Shown here piece by piece: positions 1-14,111 of a stretch of DNA of 64,000 nucleotides. A program made the translations under genes and the position numbers. Under the pieces are notes generated by a model. That model saw nothing but the letters and a program-made list of their open reading frames with translations, did not search any database and was not told where the DNA came from. Numbering within the stretch: the stretch's first letter is position 1; each line of letters begins with the position of its first letter. This DNA comes from Lanius collurio (Eukaryota > Chordata > Aves > Passeriformes > Laniidae), in contig JACBWW010000048.1 in assembly GCA_020086605.1 (NCBI GenBank), forward strand, positions 1,521,687 to 1,585,686. The letters run 5' to 3'.

Positions 1-596
1 AAGCTTCCATGAAATATGTCATCCCTTTCACTCATTTTACTAAGGAAATACCAACAAAACACTGTGTTTAAATAGCTTTAAGGATCTGATATAAATCAAC
101 AATAGCCAGGAAATTTAAGAAAGCCAAAGACTGACACTCCCTCTTCAGCACATTACACCCTGTTTTTGCAAAGAAAGCTGGGAACCTTGGGCATGCCATC
201 TCATTTCAGTTCTTGCTATGTCCAACCCTATGGAAAAAAGTACCAGCAATAACACCTCAGACCTTGCACGGCAAGGGTGAAATCACGAGAAGTCATATGT
301 GTTTTACATAAAATATCAGTAACTTTTTCCCCTGAGACATCACCATGCAGCAGCTGAGTCCTACTCAGCTGTTCTCACCCCAAGCTGCTGCTGGTGCAGA
401 TGCAGTGCCCTGCAGAAGGGAGAGATGTTGTACACATGCCAGAGGAGTGGCTCCCCAAAGCTTGTGTGGAGGACATCTTCCATTCTGGGTTTGGTGCAGT
501 GGCTGAGGTGATCCTGGGGTGGATCCTTGGCTGCTGCCAAGCCTGTTGGCTCCCAGTGGCCTCCAAAAGCGCAGCACAGCCCCCTCTGCACAGTCA
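1..596. other. Non-coding flank with terminal HindIII site
   Basis: The window opens with AAGCTT, a HindIII site, which fits the end of a cloned insert. Several overlapping open frames of 60 to 120 codons lie here on both strands, but none resembles a known protein. The longest, on the + strand from 394, runs directly into the CR1 fragment that follows. I see no gene in this stretch. Confidence 0.5.
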
Positions 597-872
597 CAAC
601 TGCCTGAAAGGGGGTATAGCCAGGAAGAGATCGGCCTCTTCTCCCTTAACAAGCCTTAGGTTGCCCCAGGGGAGGTTTAGATTGGATATTATAGAAAATT
701 TCTTCACCAAAAGGCTGCCCAAGGAAGTGGCTACCTCCGTCCCTGGCACCATTTAAAAGATGTGTAGATGTGGTGCTTAGGGACATGCTGACTTCAGTGG
801 TAGACTTGGCAGTGGTTGGATTCAGTGGTCTTATAGTATTTTTGGACTGAATTGATCCAATGATTCTTTGAA
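597..872 (+). mobile_element. CR1 LINE, truncated 3' fragment (+ strand)
   Basis: This stretch matches the familiar 3' end of avian CR1 retrotransposons in sense orientation. It has the segment encoding the last reverse transcriptase residues (GGGGAGGTTTAGATTGGATA near 670), then a phrase ending in GGTGCTTAGGGACATG near 772-786, then a short 3' UTR ending near 861 with a decayed form of the ATTCTATG-type terminal repeat (ATGATTCT). CR1 copies are usually truncated at the 5' end, as here, and normally lack target duplications. Small deletions are evident compared with the family pattern. The boundaries are estimates by eye. It is a dead copy with no coding capacity. Confidence 0.85.
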
Positions 873-3800
873 AATATTTGATTCCAGTGCAGGGTTAGAT
901 GATAAAGGAGGACAAGTAAAGGCTTATTTGGATAGATGCTGCTTTTCTTCCGGTCTCTTCTGTTGCAGTGACATCTGCAAGTTATCAGGTGCCAGTGTCT
1001 ATTTTGGACCCATGGAAAAGGAAGGAGGCATCTTCTCCAAAGTCTTCTTGGCATGTCTAGCCCCAGCAGCCTTGTCCTAAAGCAGCAGCTTCTCTGGTCC
1101 TATACCTTTTGTCCCAGGGCCCTCCCCTTGTCATGCTCGGGCCTAGGGGATTCCTCCTAGATGGAGGCAGATCTGTCATCACCTCTGCAGCAGCAGGAAT
1201 GTCCCAGGACAAGGTGGTAAGTCAGGACGAAGGGCAGAACAGGGCCTGAATGAAAGCTCCATCTCCTTTTGCTGCTTTGTGATCCTAGTTACAACCTTGA
1301 TTCATAGTGAAACAATTTGGTGAAGTGAAAAAAAAAAGACTTCCCTGTACAAAGATTCCTTTTTATTGTCAACTTTCACACAGTCAGAGGATGAAATTCC
1401 CTAGGCAATTAGAGCTTCTAACATTACAGGCACAAGGTTTGTTTTGAGAAAACAAATACATGTCAGCATTTTTAAAGTTATTTTTTCAACCTTTAGACAT
1501 GTTGGCAAGGCATCGATTCAGTGGGTTTTTTACTTGAAGGCATATAGACAGGAAAGCACAGTACCAGGTGGGAGTGCAATATGCCACTTGTCTGTTAATG
1601 ATAAAGAGCAAAAATGCAAAGGAGCCGTAAACCAGACAAAGCAAAGGAGGAGGGAGGCATCCACAGAAGTGGGTGTGTAGCAGTTACCCAAGGATTGGAG
1701 ATTTCTCTGGTACTGAAATCTAAAGTCATTAAAGTAAAAGCAGCATTTGTTAGGGACATCTGCATAGCTGTGAGTAGCTGAGGGCTTTTGGTTTGGTTTT
1801 TGTTTGCTTGTTTGGTTTTTTGTACCAAGTCTTGATGTCCATAGTGGCAGTGGTGTAAAAATAAACTAAAATCAGTTTACAGGCAACTGGATATATGCAG
1901 TGTAATAATGACCACTCACGCAGCTTGTCCAATCTGTCTATTAAATGTTAGCCTTGAATTTTTGTAATACAACTTAACAAAGATTACAGCATTTAAAATG
2001 GAATGTAATCACTCTATGCTATCTCAAAATTCCGCCCTCATTTGTGCTAAGTAACCTCTCTGACTCAAACTTATTACTGTAAAATGGGCTGTAATTTTAG
2101 CCTCAGTGACAAACATGAGATTGTTCATATCTAAACACAAAATTCAATGCTCCTGAACAATACTTTTGAGCAATATGAAAGATCCAGCATATCTAATATC
2201 TTTTTCAGTCAGCTTGGTGAACCTGTGTTGAACAGGTAAAACATGAAACCAAAAAAGTAGTGATCAAAAAAGGAGAGGAGAATTTAACAAACAGTGCTAG
2301 AGCCAGGAGCTATCAGTTTAATACCTTTTCCCCCTGAAGTGAATCTGTGACATGCAGAGTCAATAGCAGAGGTATTTCCCAAATTTGGCTCCTGAGCTTG
2401 CAGCTGGACCCTGCCCCTGCACAGCCTCCCAGTGTCAGCAGCAGACTTGCAGCGGAGCCGAGATGGTTGCGCATACAGATGTGGTAACTTGACCAGTGAC
2501 CTAGATAAGACACATTTCCTAACCCAGAGGGCAGACAGTTTTAAGGGTACATTACTGCCTCCCCTCCCACAGGAGAAACTTGCCCCAGAAGGACTTCTCT
2601 GTGTGGTACAGCTGTGGTTTCAGACCATGGCAGGGGCTGTCATCCAGAGGCAGAGATTGTGCATGGCAGCTCTGTGAATGTGGCAAAGAACTGGAGGGAA
2701 AATATGAAAAGAAGATGAATCTGTTCAGCACTAAACATGTTTATTTTAACTTCTTTGCAGCTTCTGAAAAATCACTGAGCAAAACTCCAGGGTATAAATC
2801 AAAGTGAGAGAGAAAAAGAAAAACGGCAAGCGAAAGAAAGTCATTACTTTGATTGGCAATGAAAGATTACTCAGGATCCATAACTGTGTTTACCTAGCTC
2901 AGCTTAATGTTCACCATTCTAAACTCCTTAAAAGAATCTCATCTTAAAAACAAACCCCCAAAAAGCCAGAGTTCATGGAAAATTACCTGTGTAACGGTAA
3001 GTGGAAGTTTAGGGGTTGCCACCTATGGTCACAGAACTATGTTTTGTTTACTATTAAATGCATAGTTTATGTAATTTCAAGCTTTGTCTACTAAGAAATT
3101 AAATTACAGAATAAAGCCTAAAATTATGAACAATTTCATGTTCTTCAGCTCTACCTCAGCACAGCCCAATTTACAGTCTAAGGCCAGAAAGTCAGTACTA
3201 GGCACACAGTTACACTGAGTACTGTTCTCACTTGTTCACTATAAGCTCCCTATTTCCTTCTTAAAAGTTGTTTTCAAAAGGATCTGCTTGCATAATTGTG
3301 CAGCAACAAGCCCTGGTAGCCTCAATCCCCAAGAATGTTTTCAATGACCTCTTCCTGCCCAGTTTTTCCATGAGACAGAGAGAACTGATGGGAAAGGGGG
3401 AGCCAACAGTGTTACCAGAGGGTAAATGAGTAGACAGATGCAGAATAGAGATTAGTGTTTTAGGAAAGAAAAAAAAAATTTCACCCTCCCTGGGGGAAAT
3501 TGCTTTTAAAACACACTCTTGCCTTTTAACATTTCATGTCCTTTTTGTAGGCACTTCCAGCAACTAAGTAGACCATAATTTTAGAAATGAGAATATTAAA
3601 GCAGAGAAATGGGCACACAGTGTGGCTGCTACTATCAAACCCAGACCATGGGTCAGTCCTGGCGATGAAGAGGTTGGGCAGTTTTGCAGGGGCAGTGTGA
3701 GTCAACATGTCCATTTGTGGACAGACAATCCAGTGCAAACAAAGCCAGGGCATCAAAAGTGAAATGTCTGCTTCAGAGGGAAGCCGAGCTTACTAATACA

Positions 3801-6800
3801 TACATACCTGCACCACATGTCTAGCAAATCAAGATTTGTTTATTTACAGTATCAGTTTTGGTTATGGAGAGCTCTTCAGAAACCTGAGGGCAAAATAACC
3901 TTGAGAAGTTAACATTATTAAGAATTAATTATTACCCTCTGACAGACCCCATTTATCACCATGAAACCCAGATACATTAATTAGAGTACTTCTGGCATCA
4001 CAGCAAACCTGTTTCCTTCATGTTAGATTTTGGTTTAGATTTTGTTCCCAGAGGGACCTCAGGAATTGTTAAATGTACCAAAGAGCACTTTTAAGATTTT
4101 TCACTATGATGAATTTAAATTTGAGGGGGGAGGGGGGAGTTTGTCCCTGAATCAGGCTCCATAGTAACCTCTTTCACCAAAGAATTATCGTTGGTAGTGA
4201 CAGACAAAATAATGAGAGTTTCATTTTTAACTTGTCACCTACAGCACTGGTACTAAGGACCATGAGGTATATTATTCAGAAATTAACATCATGCAATGTT
4301 GCTGAATGCAACGTATTTCCTGTTAGCTTAAAACCCTGCCATGCCATGGCAGTGCAGAGTAGGCAGCTTTTAGATTTTGGATTAAATCTTACTGAAAGTC
4401 TCCCATGACTCATTGAACTCCTGCCATTACCTTATGTATTGTGATAATGGTGTAATGCAAGGTAAGGATTTAAAAGGACAAGAACATAAATCTTTGAGAT
4501 TGATGGCATTTTGCCATTGCCTGTGTATCAAGAGAACTGAATTGCTGTGTTACAATTTCCCATCCTAGTTGTAGTAGGAGTGCAAAATGAAACTTTGCAT
4601 TCAGATCAAATGCTGTGTTTGTCTCCAAGACAGAATTTCCCCCCATGACACTCAGACCTACAAAATGTGGTCCCATAAGGAAGAACTCAGAAGTTGTCAG
4701 TAACCTCCCAAGGAGGCCTTACCAATTTGTTAGTCAGAATCAGCTGCAAATTCCACCCCCCACCACTTTGGTTGCATTTTTCTCTGGATGGGAAGAAAAA
4801 ATTCAGGCAAATAGGATACCCCAGTGCTCCATAGCTTAACTACTAACCCCAAATGGTCTGCCTCTTTAAATAAAGCACAGGCTGAGACACGCTATCTGCT
4901 TCTCAGAAAGCCGAAGGTGGATGCATGCCAGGGATTTGTGCAGCTTCCTGGCTTTGCTGATAAAGAAAGGCCACTGCGAGGTAAACCCCTGCTCTGTCCC
5001 TGACACGTTTTCCCAGTGGCTGCCCAGAAACAAGGGGGCCAAGAAGACAAGGAAAGCATGGATCCCGTGGCACCACAGCTCATTGTCTGCACGAGAGGAA
5101 GCCTCTGAAGAGTCTGCATGGGCTTGTACTTCTACATTTAGAAATGTGAGCTTGGAACTCGAACATTTGTATCACCAGGTGGAAAGTATGAGAGAGCACA
5201 TCTAATGCTGAAAGTTAATGATAGCATTTGACCATGTTAACCAGTAAGTGACAAGGCAGGGTCACAGGAGTTAATTATTCATGTAAGTGACTGCTAAAAG
5301 AAATGTTTAAGAAATGTTTGCACTGACTGCAATGGAAAGTGACTAATCATTTCAAAGTTTAACCTTGACAGCTCTAAGCAGATCTGCCTGGCTCTTTTTT
5401 TTTCTGTTTTTGTTTTTTAAATCAATATTGTCTACTTCACAGGCACAACATTTCTGGCTTCACAGCAAAAAACACCCCAGCTGGCTAGAAGAGCACCTGT
5501 GACATGAAGACCAGGGCTCCAGGAGAGAAGCAATCCGGTTTAGAGGTGCTCAGCCTTGGGAGAAGAAGGTTCTTCAGCCACAACTCAAACCTTCAGAGTG
5601 ATGCAACACTTCTCTCCCCAGCTCCCAGTACCTGTGTATTCAGGTTATAACCTCTTTGGGGAAAATTCTACCTTGTTTGTTCAGTGCCGAGCACAATCAG
5701 TCCCTGCCTGTCACTGGGGTCCCTCAGCAGTGCCACCATATAAACACTAACAAAGACAGACTGTTCATATCTGTGTAGCCCCAACCAAATCCACCACTTT
5801 AAAAATATCATTATTTTTTTTGGTGCCCAGATAATTAAAAAACTTCTGAGGAAAAATACAATTACTGCCCTGCCAGAACAGCTAAGCTTCTGTGGGACAT
5901 AGCTGCATAATTTTAAGAGCCAAACATTCCACTAGACCTCTTTGTTTCAACAATCAAATACCAGTGAGGGAGGTATTACTTACAATGTATTGCTCTTCTT
6001 CTGTATGCTGAACTGTTTTACAACTTCTAATCAGGATATATGAATCTACAGTTAAAAAAAAAAAAAAAAAGGCAAGTATAAACTAACATTTTGTAACACT
6101 ACAACATATATACAGCACTTCTCATCACAAGAATAATTAAAATACTTGAGCCCTCAGAGGAGTACAGCTATCTTCAGACTGGGACACAGCATGTGTTGAA
6201 AAAACAGTATTTGAGGCTTGGACATGGACAGAAGTAATTTTTCCAACTTACAGCTTTGGTAAGGATAAAGCAAAAATAAAGGCACGTTTAATTCATGTAG
6301 CCCTAATTAGATACTGATACTAAAGGGAAAACAGACTTGGAGAACTTAAATATGAAGAATATATTAAATAAGGGTAAAAATGGAATTTGAGCTATAAAAT
6401 GAGAGGACTATTAAGTGAATATTATTTTTTCCTTAAGAAAAAAAAAAGTCTTTGAGTTTATAATTTGCTTATTAAGAAGCATGACTTATGTGAAAACCAG
6501 AATCCTCAGTTCTCATTGGGGTAGCTACTGCACTGGAATACAATCTTTGGGGATACCTTAAAGGGAAGGCTGCAAAATCCTCAGGGAAGTCCTGCAAAAT
6601 GCCTGATGAAAGAAAACAATAATTCTTCAAAAGAAAAGTTCTTGATGTGTGGCACAAAATCCCAGAGGTCGTGGAAACTTCCTATTCTTCCTGCTCTGGT
6701 ATGGGGTCTAGAGGTGTTTTTTTTACTGGGCTCTCAAAGAGACAGAGATGTCCACTGGCAAGATGGGTCAACATGTAGGCACAGTCAACCCTTTGTTAAA

Positions 6801-9800
6801 TGTTGCTTTTCATCTGTTGCTCAAAGCACCTCTTCAGAGACAGAAAAACGTTGGGAGCAGGATGGTGGGAGGCAAGGGCCATAACTACAAAAAGAAACTT
6901 TGATGTAACCAATACCTGAGAATAAATATAAAATAACATCAAAAATTTTAAAGTTACTGTTGCAACCAATCCAGTGCCAAGTCAGCCTACATTAAGGGTA
7001 AACTGGTAAGATAAGCATGTAAATTAAAGACTGCAGAAAACAGAGGTTTGGGTTTTAGGCCACATTGCCCAAGTCAAGAACAATTTCCTCTCGTGTGGTA
7101 CTTGGACAGAGGCAGAGAGACGCGAAAAGGCAGTGTGGGTGGTTCATAGTGTTCACTTTGCTTTGGCATGGGAAGCTGGGAAGCCACAACGGTTCTTAGC
7201 TTGTAACTTTTGGTTGCTTTAATCATGAATGTCTTTTTTGTCCTCTAATAATCCTATTTTTGATTTTAGGAAGACAGTCTTTGACCCTTTCCTGGACTAA
7301 GAATGAAAGTCATGTGAAATAGCAGGAAGCTGTTCTTCCAAACCTACTCTGTGGTGCTCACCTCTGATGCCATTGCTGGCATCATGCAAGCCAGTGTGAC
7401 TTCAAGAAACTTTGCTAATCTGCCTTCATCAGCCTATACCAGGGGTGATAAGCAGTGCTAGTGTGATCTATTTAGTTTTTCCTGTGCCAGCCTCATTCCC
7501 TAGGAGTAATTTCATCTGGTGGTCACAGATCTTCAGCTCAATCTTATGTGTCCCAGAGCAGGCAGAAGGGAGAAATGGAGGTCCTGAACTATCATCTCTC
7601 AATGCAGGCCTGCTTATTTTTTCTGAGTATCTGCACAGCAAAACTTTCAGTCAGTTTTGAGTTTTCCTTCCTTCTGTAAACTTACCAGGTTTAGGTAGTG
7701 TGGCAGTGATACTTTCAGGTAGGCGCTGGGACTTATATGTCCCTGACCTCCCTTTACAGTCATTGGACATGATTTAGAGGCAAGTCATATATTTAGTGTA
7801 TTTTTAGGAACTCCGAAGTATCCACAGTTCTGTCTGCCTAGCCACCAGCTGCCACTGTGGAAGGGTCTTCTGTGGGTCAGCCCTGGACCCCATCTGCCAC
7901 ATCCACATGGATATCTTGGGTATCTTAAGTGATCTCAAATGGCATGAAATCCCTACCTGTGGCAAATAAATGAAGCATCTGTCTCACATCAACTACTTCT
8001 GTCTGTACTGACTGGTAAGAAGAATGTGTTTATCTCACCTATCTGAAAATGGGCTGGTGTGGCCCCTGGGGATTCCTGTCTCTCTCCATTGATTTAATAG
8101 GAATTTAGGTGAGTAGATGAGATATGATGACTAATTTTTAGATAGCTATAGTGAGATGAAATGAATCCCATCTGTCCTGGCACATGATTAATATTGGAAC
8201 AGTAAGCACTTTGCACTTTGCTCTTAAATGTCACAATAATTTTGGTTAGATTTAATGTTTTTTAAAAAGTGTTCTTGCTTTTATTAAATTGATCCCTGTT
8301 AATTATAATCCAATAAATTTTAAGAGGCTTTAAAGGGTAATGATTTATGTGCCTATGTTCAAAAATCAGAAATATCAGACAGCAAGCCAGCAAACTCCTA
8401 CAGAATTCAGAACATACATTTGAGAAGTGATTTTAAATCCCTATGCCAGTCAAGCAGAGGGAAAAGTATGTACAAGACATACTGCTATATTGTGACAAAC
8501 CATAAACAAGCTTTCAGCTATATAGCATCTTGACAGGCTGTTCAAAACAAAGTGTTTAACTTCACTCTTTACCTTGAGAATCAGGTTTCCCTCTTTGCTT
8601 TACACATATATTATGTCAAAATCTTAAGGCATCACAATATTCACAAAAGGAAAAAAAAAGGTAGTAGTTATTTTAGAGATGGCCAACTTTGGCGTGACCA
8701 CTCCATCACTCTTCTTGTCTTTTAATCATAAGAAAAACATCTTGTACTTACTGGTCTAGCAAACAGATCTTTCCTAGCAGTAGTCCTGATATGTGGAATA
8801 GGGACTTATGTAGTAGGAAGAACTGTCTTAAACTGCTAACAAAGCCAAAATCAAACAACAAAACAAAATAAATCCCAAACATAACATTTTTTTTATGAAG
8901 TCCTGTCTCTCTAAAAATATGGGCTTTACTTACTTCCTCTGAGCAGTGTTTCTATTAGTGTCATAACCTTACTGTTCCATTAATGCTCATGAAACTTTCT
9001 AACTCTATTTAAAAAATACTTATAGACTCAAAAATAGAAATCAGGGCATTTCCTATCATAAACAACACTTCTTTTGCAATATTTATTCCATAAGTTTTGT
9101 TATTCGTTGCTCACTCACACCTAGCATGGTGGTTTTTCTGGAAAATAATCACCTACAAGCCATGCTGATTTTCACGCCTTATCTACATCATCTGCTTTTC
9201 ATAGATTGCCCTCAAATCACTGTATTTCAGAGTAGACACCAACCTCTGTGCCCAAATTTAGTGAAGGTATAATAAGTGTGAAACAGGGAAGTGACTTTTT
9301 TACTTCAATTTACACATATACCCTATGCTGCATTTATCTTTCTGGAAAAAAAAGGTATAAAAATAGACATTACTAGCAATAGGAACTCTGTATGAAGGGA
9401 CTATCGTAATGAAAATTTATGTGATTTTGAAAGCACCTATAGTATTCAGAGGTCAGGCACATACTGATCTTTCCAGTTGACATGTTTCCTGGTTAAAATA
9501 ACAGCCTCTGTACCAAATTCAATCCAGCACTCTACATACAGTGACATTGACATCCAATGAAACTTGTGACAGATTATTATGGTCCTCCATCATAACAGTG
9601 TGGCAAAAATTCAAGGCTGCAATAAAAATTAATCTGGCCATGAAAATGGCCTATAGTTATTTTTTCCCCCTGACTACTACAACACTGATGAGTAGAAGCC
9701 ATCAAACATGACTTTGTGAGGGTATTAGATGTACATAAAGCTTGTAGAGAGAAACTGATGGCTGCTGCAGAAAACTCAGAAACCAGCTACTCAAAGGGTG

Positions 9801-12800
9801 TCATTTCACATCTCCTGTGTCATTACAGATACTTCTGTGAATAAGTGACAAACTTGTAAGGTGTTTTGAAAACCTACTGCCAGAGAACAGGTAATAACAC
9901 TTCACCTTTCCTACTAAGACTACTGATTCAAACTCTGGCCTGAGTCAGGCCGACCAAGAAAATTATTCTAATGTAATTGCTTAATCAACGATTTGAAATA
10001 AGTCAGTAGTTTTAGTGAAAACCCTAAGGATGAAAGTCTTCATTACAAAACCATGGCCATCTGAAGGACTCCTCTGGATCCTCAGAAAAGGTGAAGAAGC
10101 TGAATGCTCAGAAGAAATTGGCATCAAGCTGGGGAAAAGCAGGGCAGTGTAAGAAGATTCACCTCCTGTTGATGGAAGACTTTTCTCCGAGACTTATCAA
10201 AGTGATCAATACTACATTCATTCAGTCACAAACTGACTTGGAAGTCAAAAGAAATATTGTCTCCTGCTAAGGGCAGGAATATAACTATAAACATAAAGGG
10301 CTGTAAACTAAGTCCTTGCATTTTGGCTCTGTTGCTTAATCACTTTTGTATTCTCCATTGGCAAAGCATCTGTATAATCCATATGTGGCAATAATTTCAT
10401 GCACATACTTTAGGACATGCAGTGCCGTAGGAGTCGAACAAACCTTGTCAATCACTGAACACAGGAAAACCTGTTGGTGGAACAAATTTACTACATGCTT
10501 TAATTGTAGCCAAAGAGGCCTAGCTTTCCCTAGATTTTCATGGTTTGTTGTTCAAATGCAATTTTTTCCATGCATCTGGAATTTGCTCCAGGTTATATGA
10601 TGGTTTGTGGTCCATAGCAACATGTCATCTTACCAACTGATATTTATAATCCACGACAAAAATATGCCCTTAATGCCCCGTGACAAATGGAAAGAATTTG
10701 GATATCTTATTTAAAACAGTGGAGGGGAAATGGAATGCAGTTCAGCTCTGTGTTTTAAATTTATCCTTTTTGTTAAAGCAAAAGAGGTATATAAATAAAA
10801 GCTACCTGAAACTTAGATTATTCATTAAGAGGGACTTAGCGACTTCAGCTCCTCTGAGCCAGCTTGTGCACTTTTTTAACTGCTTCCTATGCACACTTAT
10901 TTCTATAATAAATTCGTCAGTATATTTTTGGGTATGCCTTTATGGTATTAAAATCAGCTTTCTGGAAAAATGAACTAGAAAACTTTACCCTCTTGAAACC
11001 AGTGAAAACAGCCCTATTGACTACTTAAGACTGCAACTGCACCATTTTTTTTTTTACTTTCTTTAACATTCCACATCGTGATAGATGCAATGCCAGCACA
11101 AGGAAAGGTATATGATCTCTACTCCAAACAGAAAGCATTGTCAAAGAGAAAATTTTCTGTTATATTCTACAAACTAGTTTCAAACTCGGTGGACATGTGG
11201 ATTAAAATAGATTCTATAGGCTTTTAAAGTGGTATCCATATATTCTCTCACTGTAATTATTTTAAAATTTCTATCAGCCTTTTCCCAGGGATCTGCTTAT
11301 GAAAATTAGCATTATAGTGTTAATACTTTTGGTTCTGACTTGTTTGTAAGTGGTACTGTGACAGTACTGTAGGAGAATGATTAATTTTGATTTTAAATGC
11401 ATCCAAATATTTTGAAAAAGAAATAAATAGATCTGATTACTGCTTATGATCTACTTAATGCATATGTAAGTACATGTTTAAATATTTTGCATTTGCAACT
11501 GGAATTGAGCCTTTTTATCCTACCTGCAGCTGGGCTATGAACTGAGTGCATAAATAACAGGTGTTCTAGTTTCAGTGACTCATTTCTCAGCTTCCTCAGG
11601 GTCAGTTAAGCCACTAAATATTTATCAGATGTGCTTACAATATAGGGCCTCAAATGAAAACACTATCAGTGTGGAATGCCTCATGCTGAGATTAACCATC
11701 CTCTTATTTGAATATTTTTCTTCTGGATCGATGGCTGTTCTGGAATGGCCAGCATTCATGGCTATACTAAAGAGGCAGAAAACCATCTCCTTTTCTTTCA
11801 CCAAAATTTTGTTTTGTTTTCCTGATGCTGCACAATGCATTTTAATGGAAAGGTTTTAGGGAGCTGAAGTGAAGGTCTTGGAAATTGTTTTACAGTCTTC
11901 TGTGCTTTACTGTTCTTCTGTTTCCTTTCCTCGTCTTCTTCCACCATGGGAGATGGACTGCATTGCATCAGTTCAGTGGCAGATGACCAGCAGTGCTACA
12001 TTCAGCTGTTTGTAATAAACATACCTTGAGTGATGGGAAATATTTCTACCTGGGGAGCAAAGTATGATACATTTTTTCTTCCTTTTGTTTCTGCCTGAAT
12101 GAGCAAGAGACAAGAACTGAAAATCAGCTCCAGGAATCTTGCATGACTCTGCAAAACATTGCCATTAAACTTATTTGTTGTCCCTGGCAAAGCTGGGATT
12201 ATCTGTATTCATTTAAATTCACCTTTACTGACTGAAGGCTTAATTATTGCATTTTGAGGCATGTATTTTTTACATATAATTATACAGCTGAAGATATTTC
12301 AAGATCATAATTAACTGGAAGACTAAGAATCAAATCAACTCAAAGTCAATATGAAATATTGTTACTTCATGTGTTTAAAACAGCAGCTGTAAGAGAGAAT
12401 TCTTCAAGTGTATTCCTAGATGATTAGGGCCCCTATGCTGTTGAAATGGTTGTCACAGATAGAGAAAATATCCCTCCTAAAGTCTGTAAAAGTCTAAAAT
12501 ATTAGGGAAAGGACCAGACAAAATCATAGAGTTTGGTTAATAGTTTAAGAAGGCTACATGTTTTTCAGCATGGTGACAGGAAAACTCATTCATCTACAAA
12601 TAATGGGGAAATAAATAAATCTCAAGAAGCTTGAGAGAAATAAATCAGGTGACCAGACTCTCTCATGGTAATGCAATTCTTACACCTTATCTGGGAATTT
12701 ATACTCAAAAAGTGTAGGAAGGTTACACATTGTTGTGTGTCATCCTGCTGGAACAGTAAGTGCAGCTCAGGTGTCTCCAATTTGATAAGGATTCTGAAAA

Positions 12801-13718
12801 ATCAAAGACATTTCAGACGAGGACCTCAAGAATGATTAAAATAGAAATTTTTCTTCATGGAACTCATGGAATGAACTTCTTAAGACATTGAAACAGCAGA
12901 AAATTACTTAAATACCTACCTGGAGAACAGGAATTCTGTAATAACTGGTTCTTTGATCTCACAAATAAAGGTGTGGCATTGTGAAGGCTCAAAAAGCTGT
13001 TTTCACTGATTTCTGAAGGGCAAGGCTTCATGTTCCACAGAAGTGACAGACATATGGTCAGTATGAAAAGTGACAGGATGGAAAGTTCATCAGTTTTGGG
13101 GTCTTCAACCATCCCTCACAACAGCTGATGATTTTCATGCATGAGGTAACTGATTATAATGAGAAGGACACAGTTCTTTCAACTGCAAAAGAGAAAAGCC
13201 TTATGAGCAGGCTTTTGTACTGCAACCCAGACATTTCTTAGAGAAGCACAGTAAGAGCATCTCCTCTGGGTGCTGAAATGGGTTAATTCACAGGAACTTC
13301 TGAAGTCAGACCATTCAAAAGGCCAAAATGAAAGCGAGGTCTTGAAACAAAAATTTGTCACATACACCAAATCTCCAGTGGAGAAACAAGCCTGACTCAT
13401 GAAGGGTCTCTCGGTGTAAGTCAGCAGTGTTGGGTTCAGATGACAGCTCAGTGACCATCGGGCACATGTGTGGCCATCAGCCAGGTGCGAGGTCAATCCA
13501 GGATGATAGTTCAAACAATATTTTGGGCAGAAAATCACCTCCAGCATTTCTCAGGGCAGGGCTGGGTGCCTGAGGCTGGGCTGAAATGGGGCCTCTGGGC
13601 CATGGGCAGGCTGTAGGGGGAGGCCTCAGGCAAAGATGGCCAAGACCAGTAAGGTCCTTTGGGGCATGGAAAGAAGCCTCATAAGGCTCAGCAATTAACA
13701 TTTATTTAGGTTTATGCC
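873..13718. other. Long non-coding stretch, no gene recognised
   Basis: This is AT-rich DNA with scattered short open frames (60-97 codons), none recognisable. Low-complexity points include a G6-A-G6 run near 4125-4137 and a 17-base A run at 6054-6070. A locally G-rich patch at about 13550-13640 lies just left of the LTR element and could be part of an older repeat, which I could not identify. No splice-flanked exon, RNA gene or mobile element is convincing here. Confidence 0.5.
6054..6070 (+). repeat. Poly-A run (17)
   Basis: An uninterrupted run of 17 A. There is no recognisable retrotransposon body upstream, so it is scored as a simple repeat rather than a retrocopy tail. Confidence 0.9.
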
Positions 13719-13724
13719 AGAGAC
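13719..13724. repeat. Target-site duplication, left copy (AGAGAC)
   Basis: Six bases directly left of the 5' LTR are identical to the six bases directly right of the 3' LTR. This is the footprint of integrase-mediated insertion. Confidence 0.88.
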
Positions 13725-14012
13725 TGTGGAGGTGCCTTCCCCTGAAATCCCAGGGAGAGGGACCCTGAAGGGTACAGGTCTGCCTCTGTCCCTGTCCCCA
13801 TGTCCCATGTGCCCCATACCTGTTCCTAATTGGGTGGTTTGGTGTGCCCAGGGCCCAGGAAGAGAAGAGGATCCCATGACTGGAGTCTGCCTGGGAACCA
13901 TGTGGCTGGAGGAATAAATCAGCTCTGAACATCTAAAGAAATATCTCTTCATCTTTCCTTCCAAGTCCATCGCTGTCTTATTCATGTTGTAAGGATTCCC
14001 CACATTACAACA
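13725..14012 (+). repeat. 5' LTR
   Basis: A 288-bp repeat that matches 15925-16217 along its whole length. It begins TGTGGAGG and ends ACAACA, giving the short TGT...ACA inverted ends usual for retroviral LTRs. A polyadenylation signal AATAAA lies at 13913-13918. An inverted CCAAT motif (ATTGG, 13829-13833) lies about 100 bp in, where a U3 promoter element would be expected; no clear TATA box is seen. Many of the differences from the 3' copy look like C-to-T or G-to-A changes, as expected from old CpG decay. Confidence 0.9.
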
Positions 14013-14034
14013 AATGGTGGAGAAATGCTGGCAA
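14013..14034 (+). other. Candidate primer-binding site and leader
   Basis: Two bases after the LTR end comes TGGTGGAGAAATGCTGGC (14015-14032). A retroviral primer-binding site starts with TGG in this position because it pairs with the CCA end of a tRNA. I could not match the rest to a particular tRNA with confidence, so the primer is not assigned. Confidence 0.5.
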
Positions 14035-14111
14035 ACGATCCCTGGAGAAGATAATTCATGAGTAATCTCTGGAAATCTCTTCTTGCTTTCATTTTGCTGT
14101 CCCATCTCTGA

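Noticed and set aside
394..756. 120-codon + strand frame
   Set aside because: Its second half is translated CR1 3' sequence and its first half has no recognisable features.
13179..13701. 122- and 74-codon - strand frames left of the LTR element
   Set aside because: Cys/Ser/Leu-rich readings with no motif or splice context. Probably chance frames in a locally G-rich patch.
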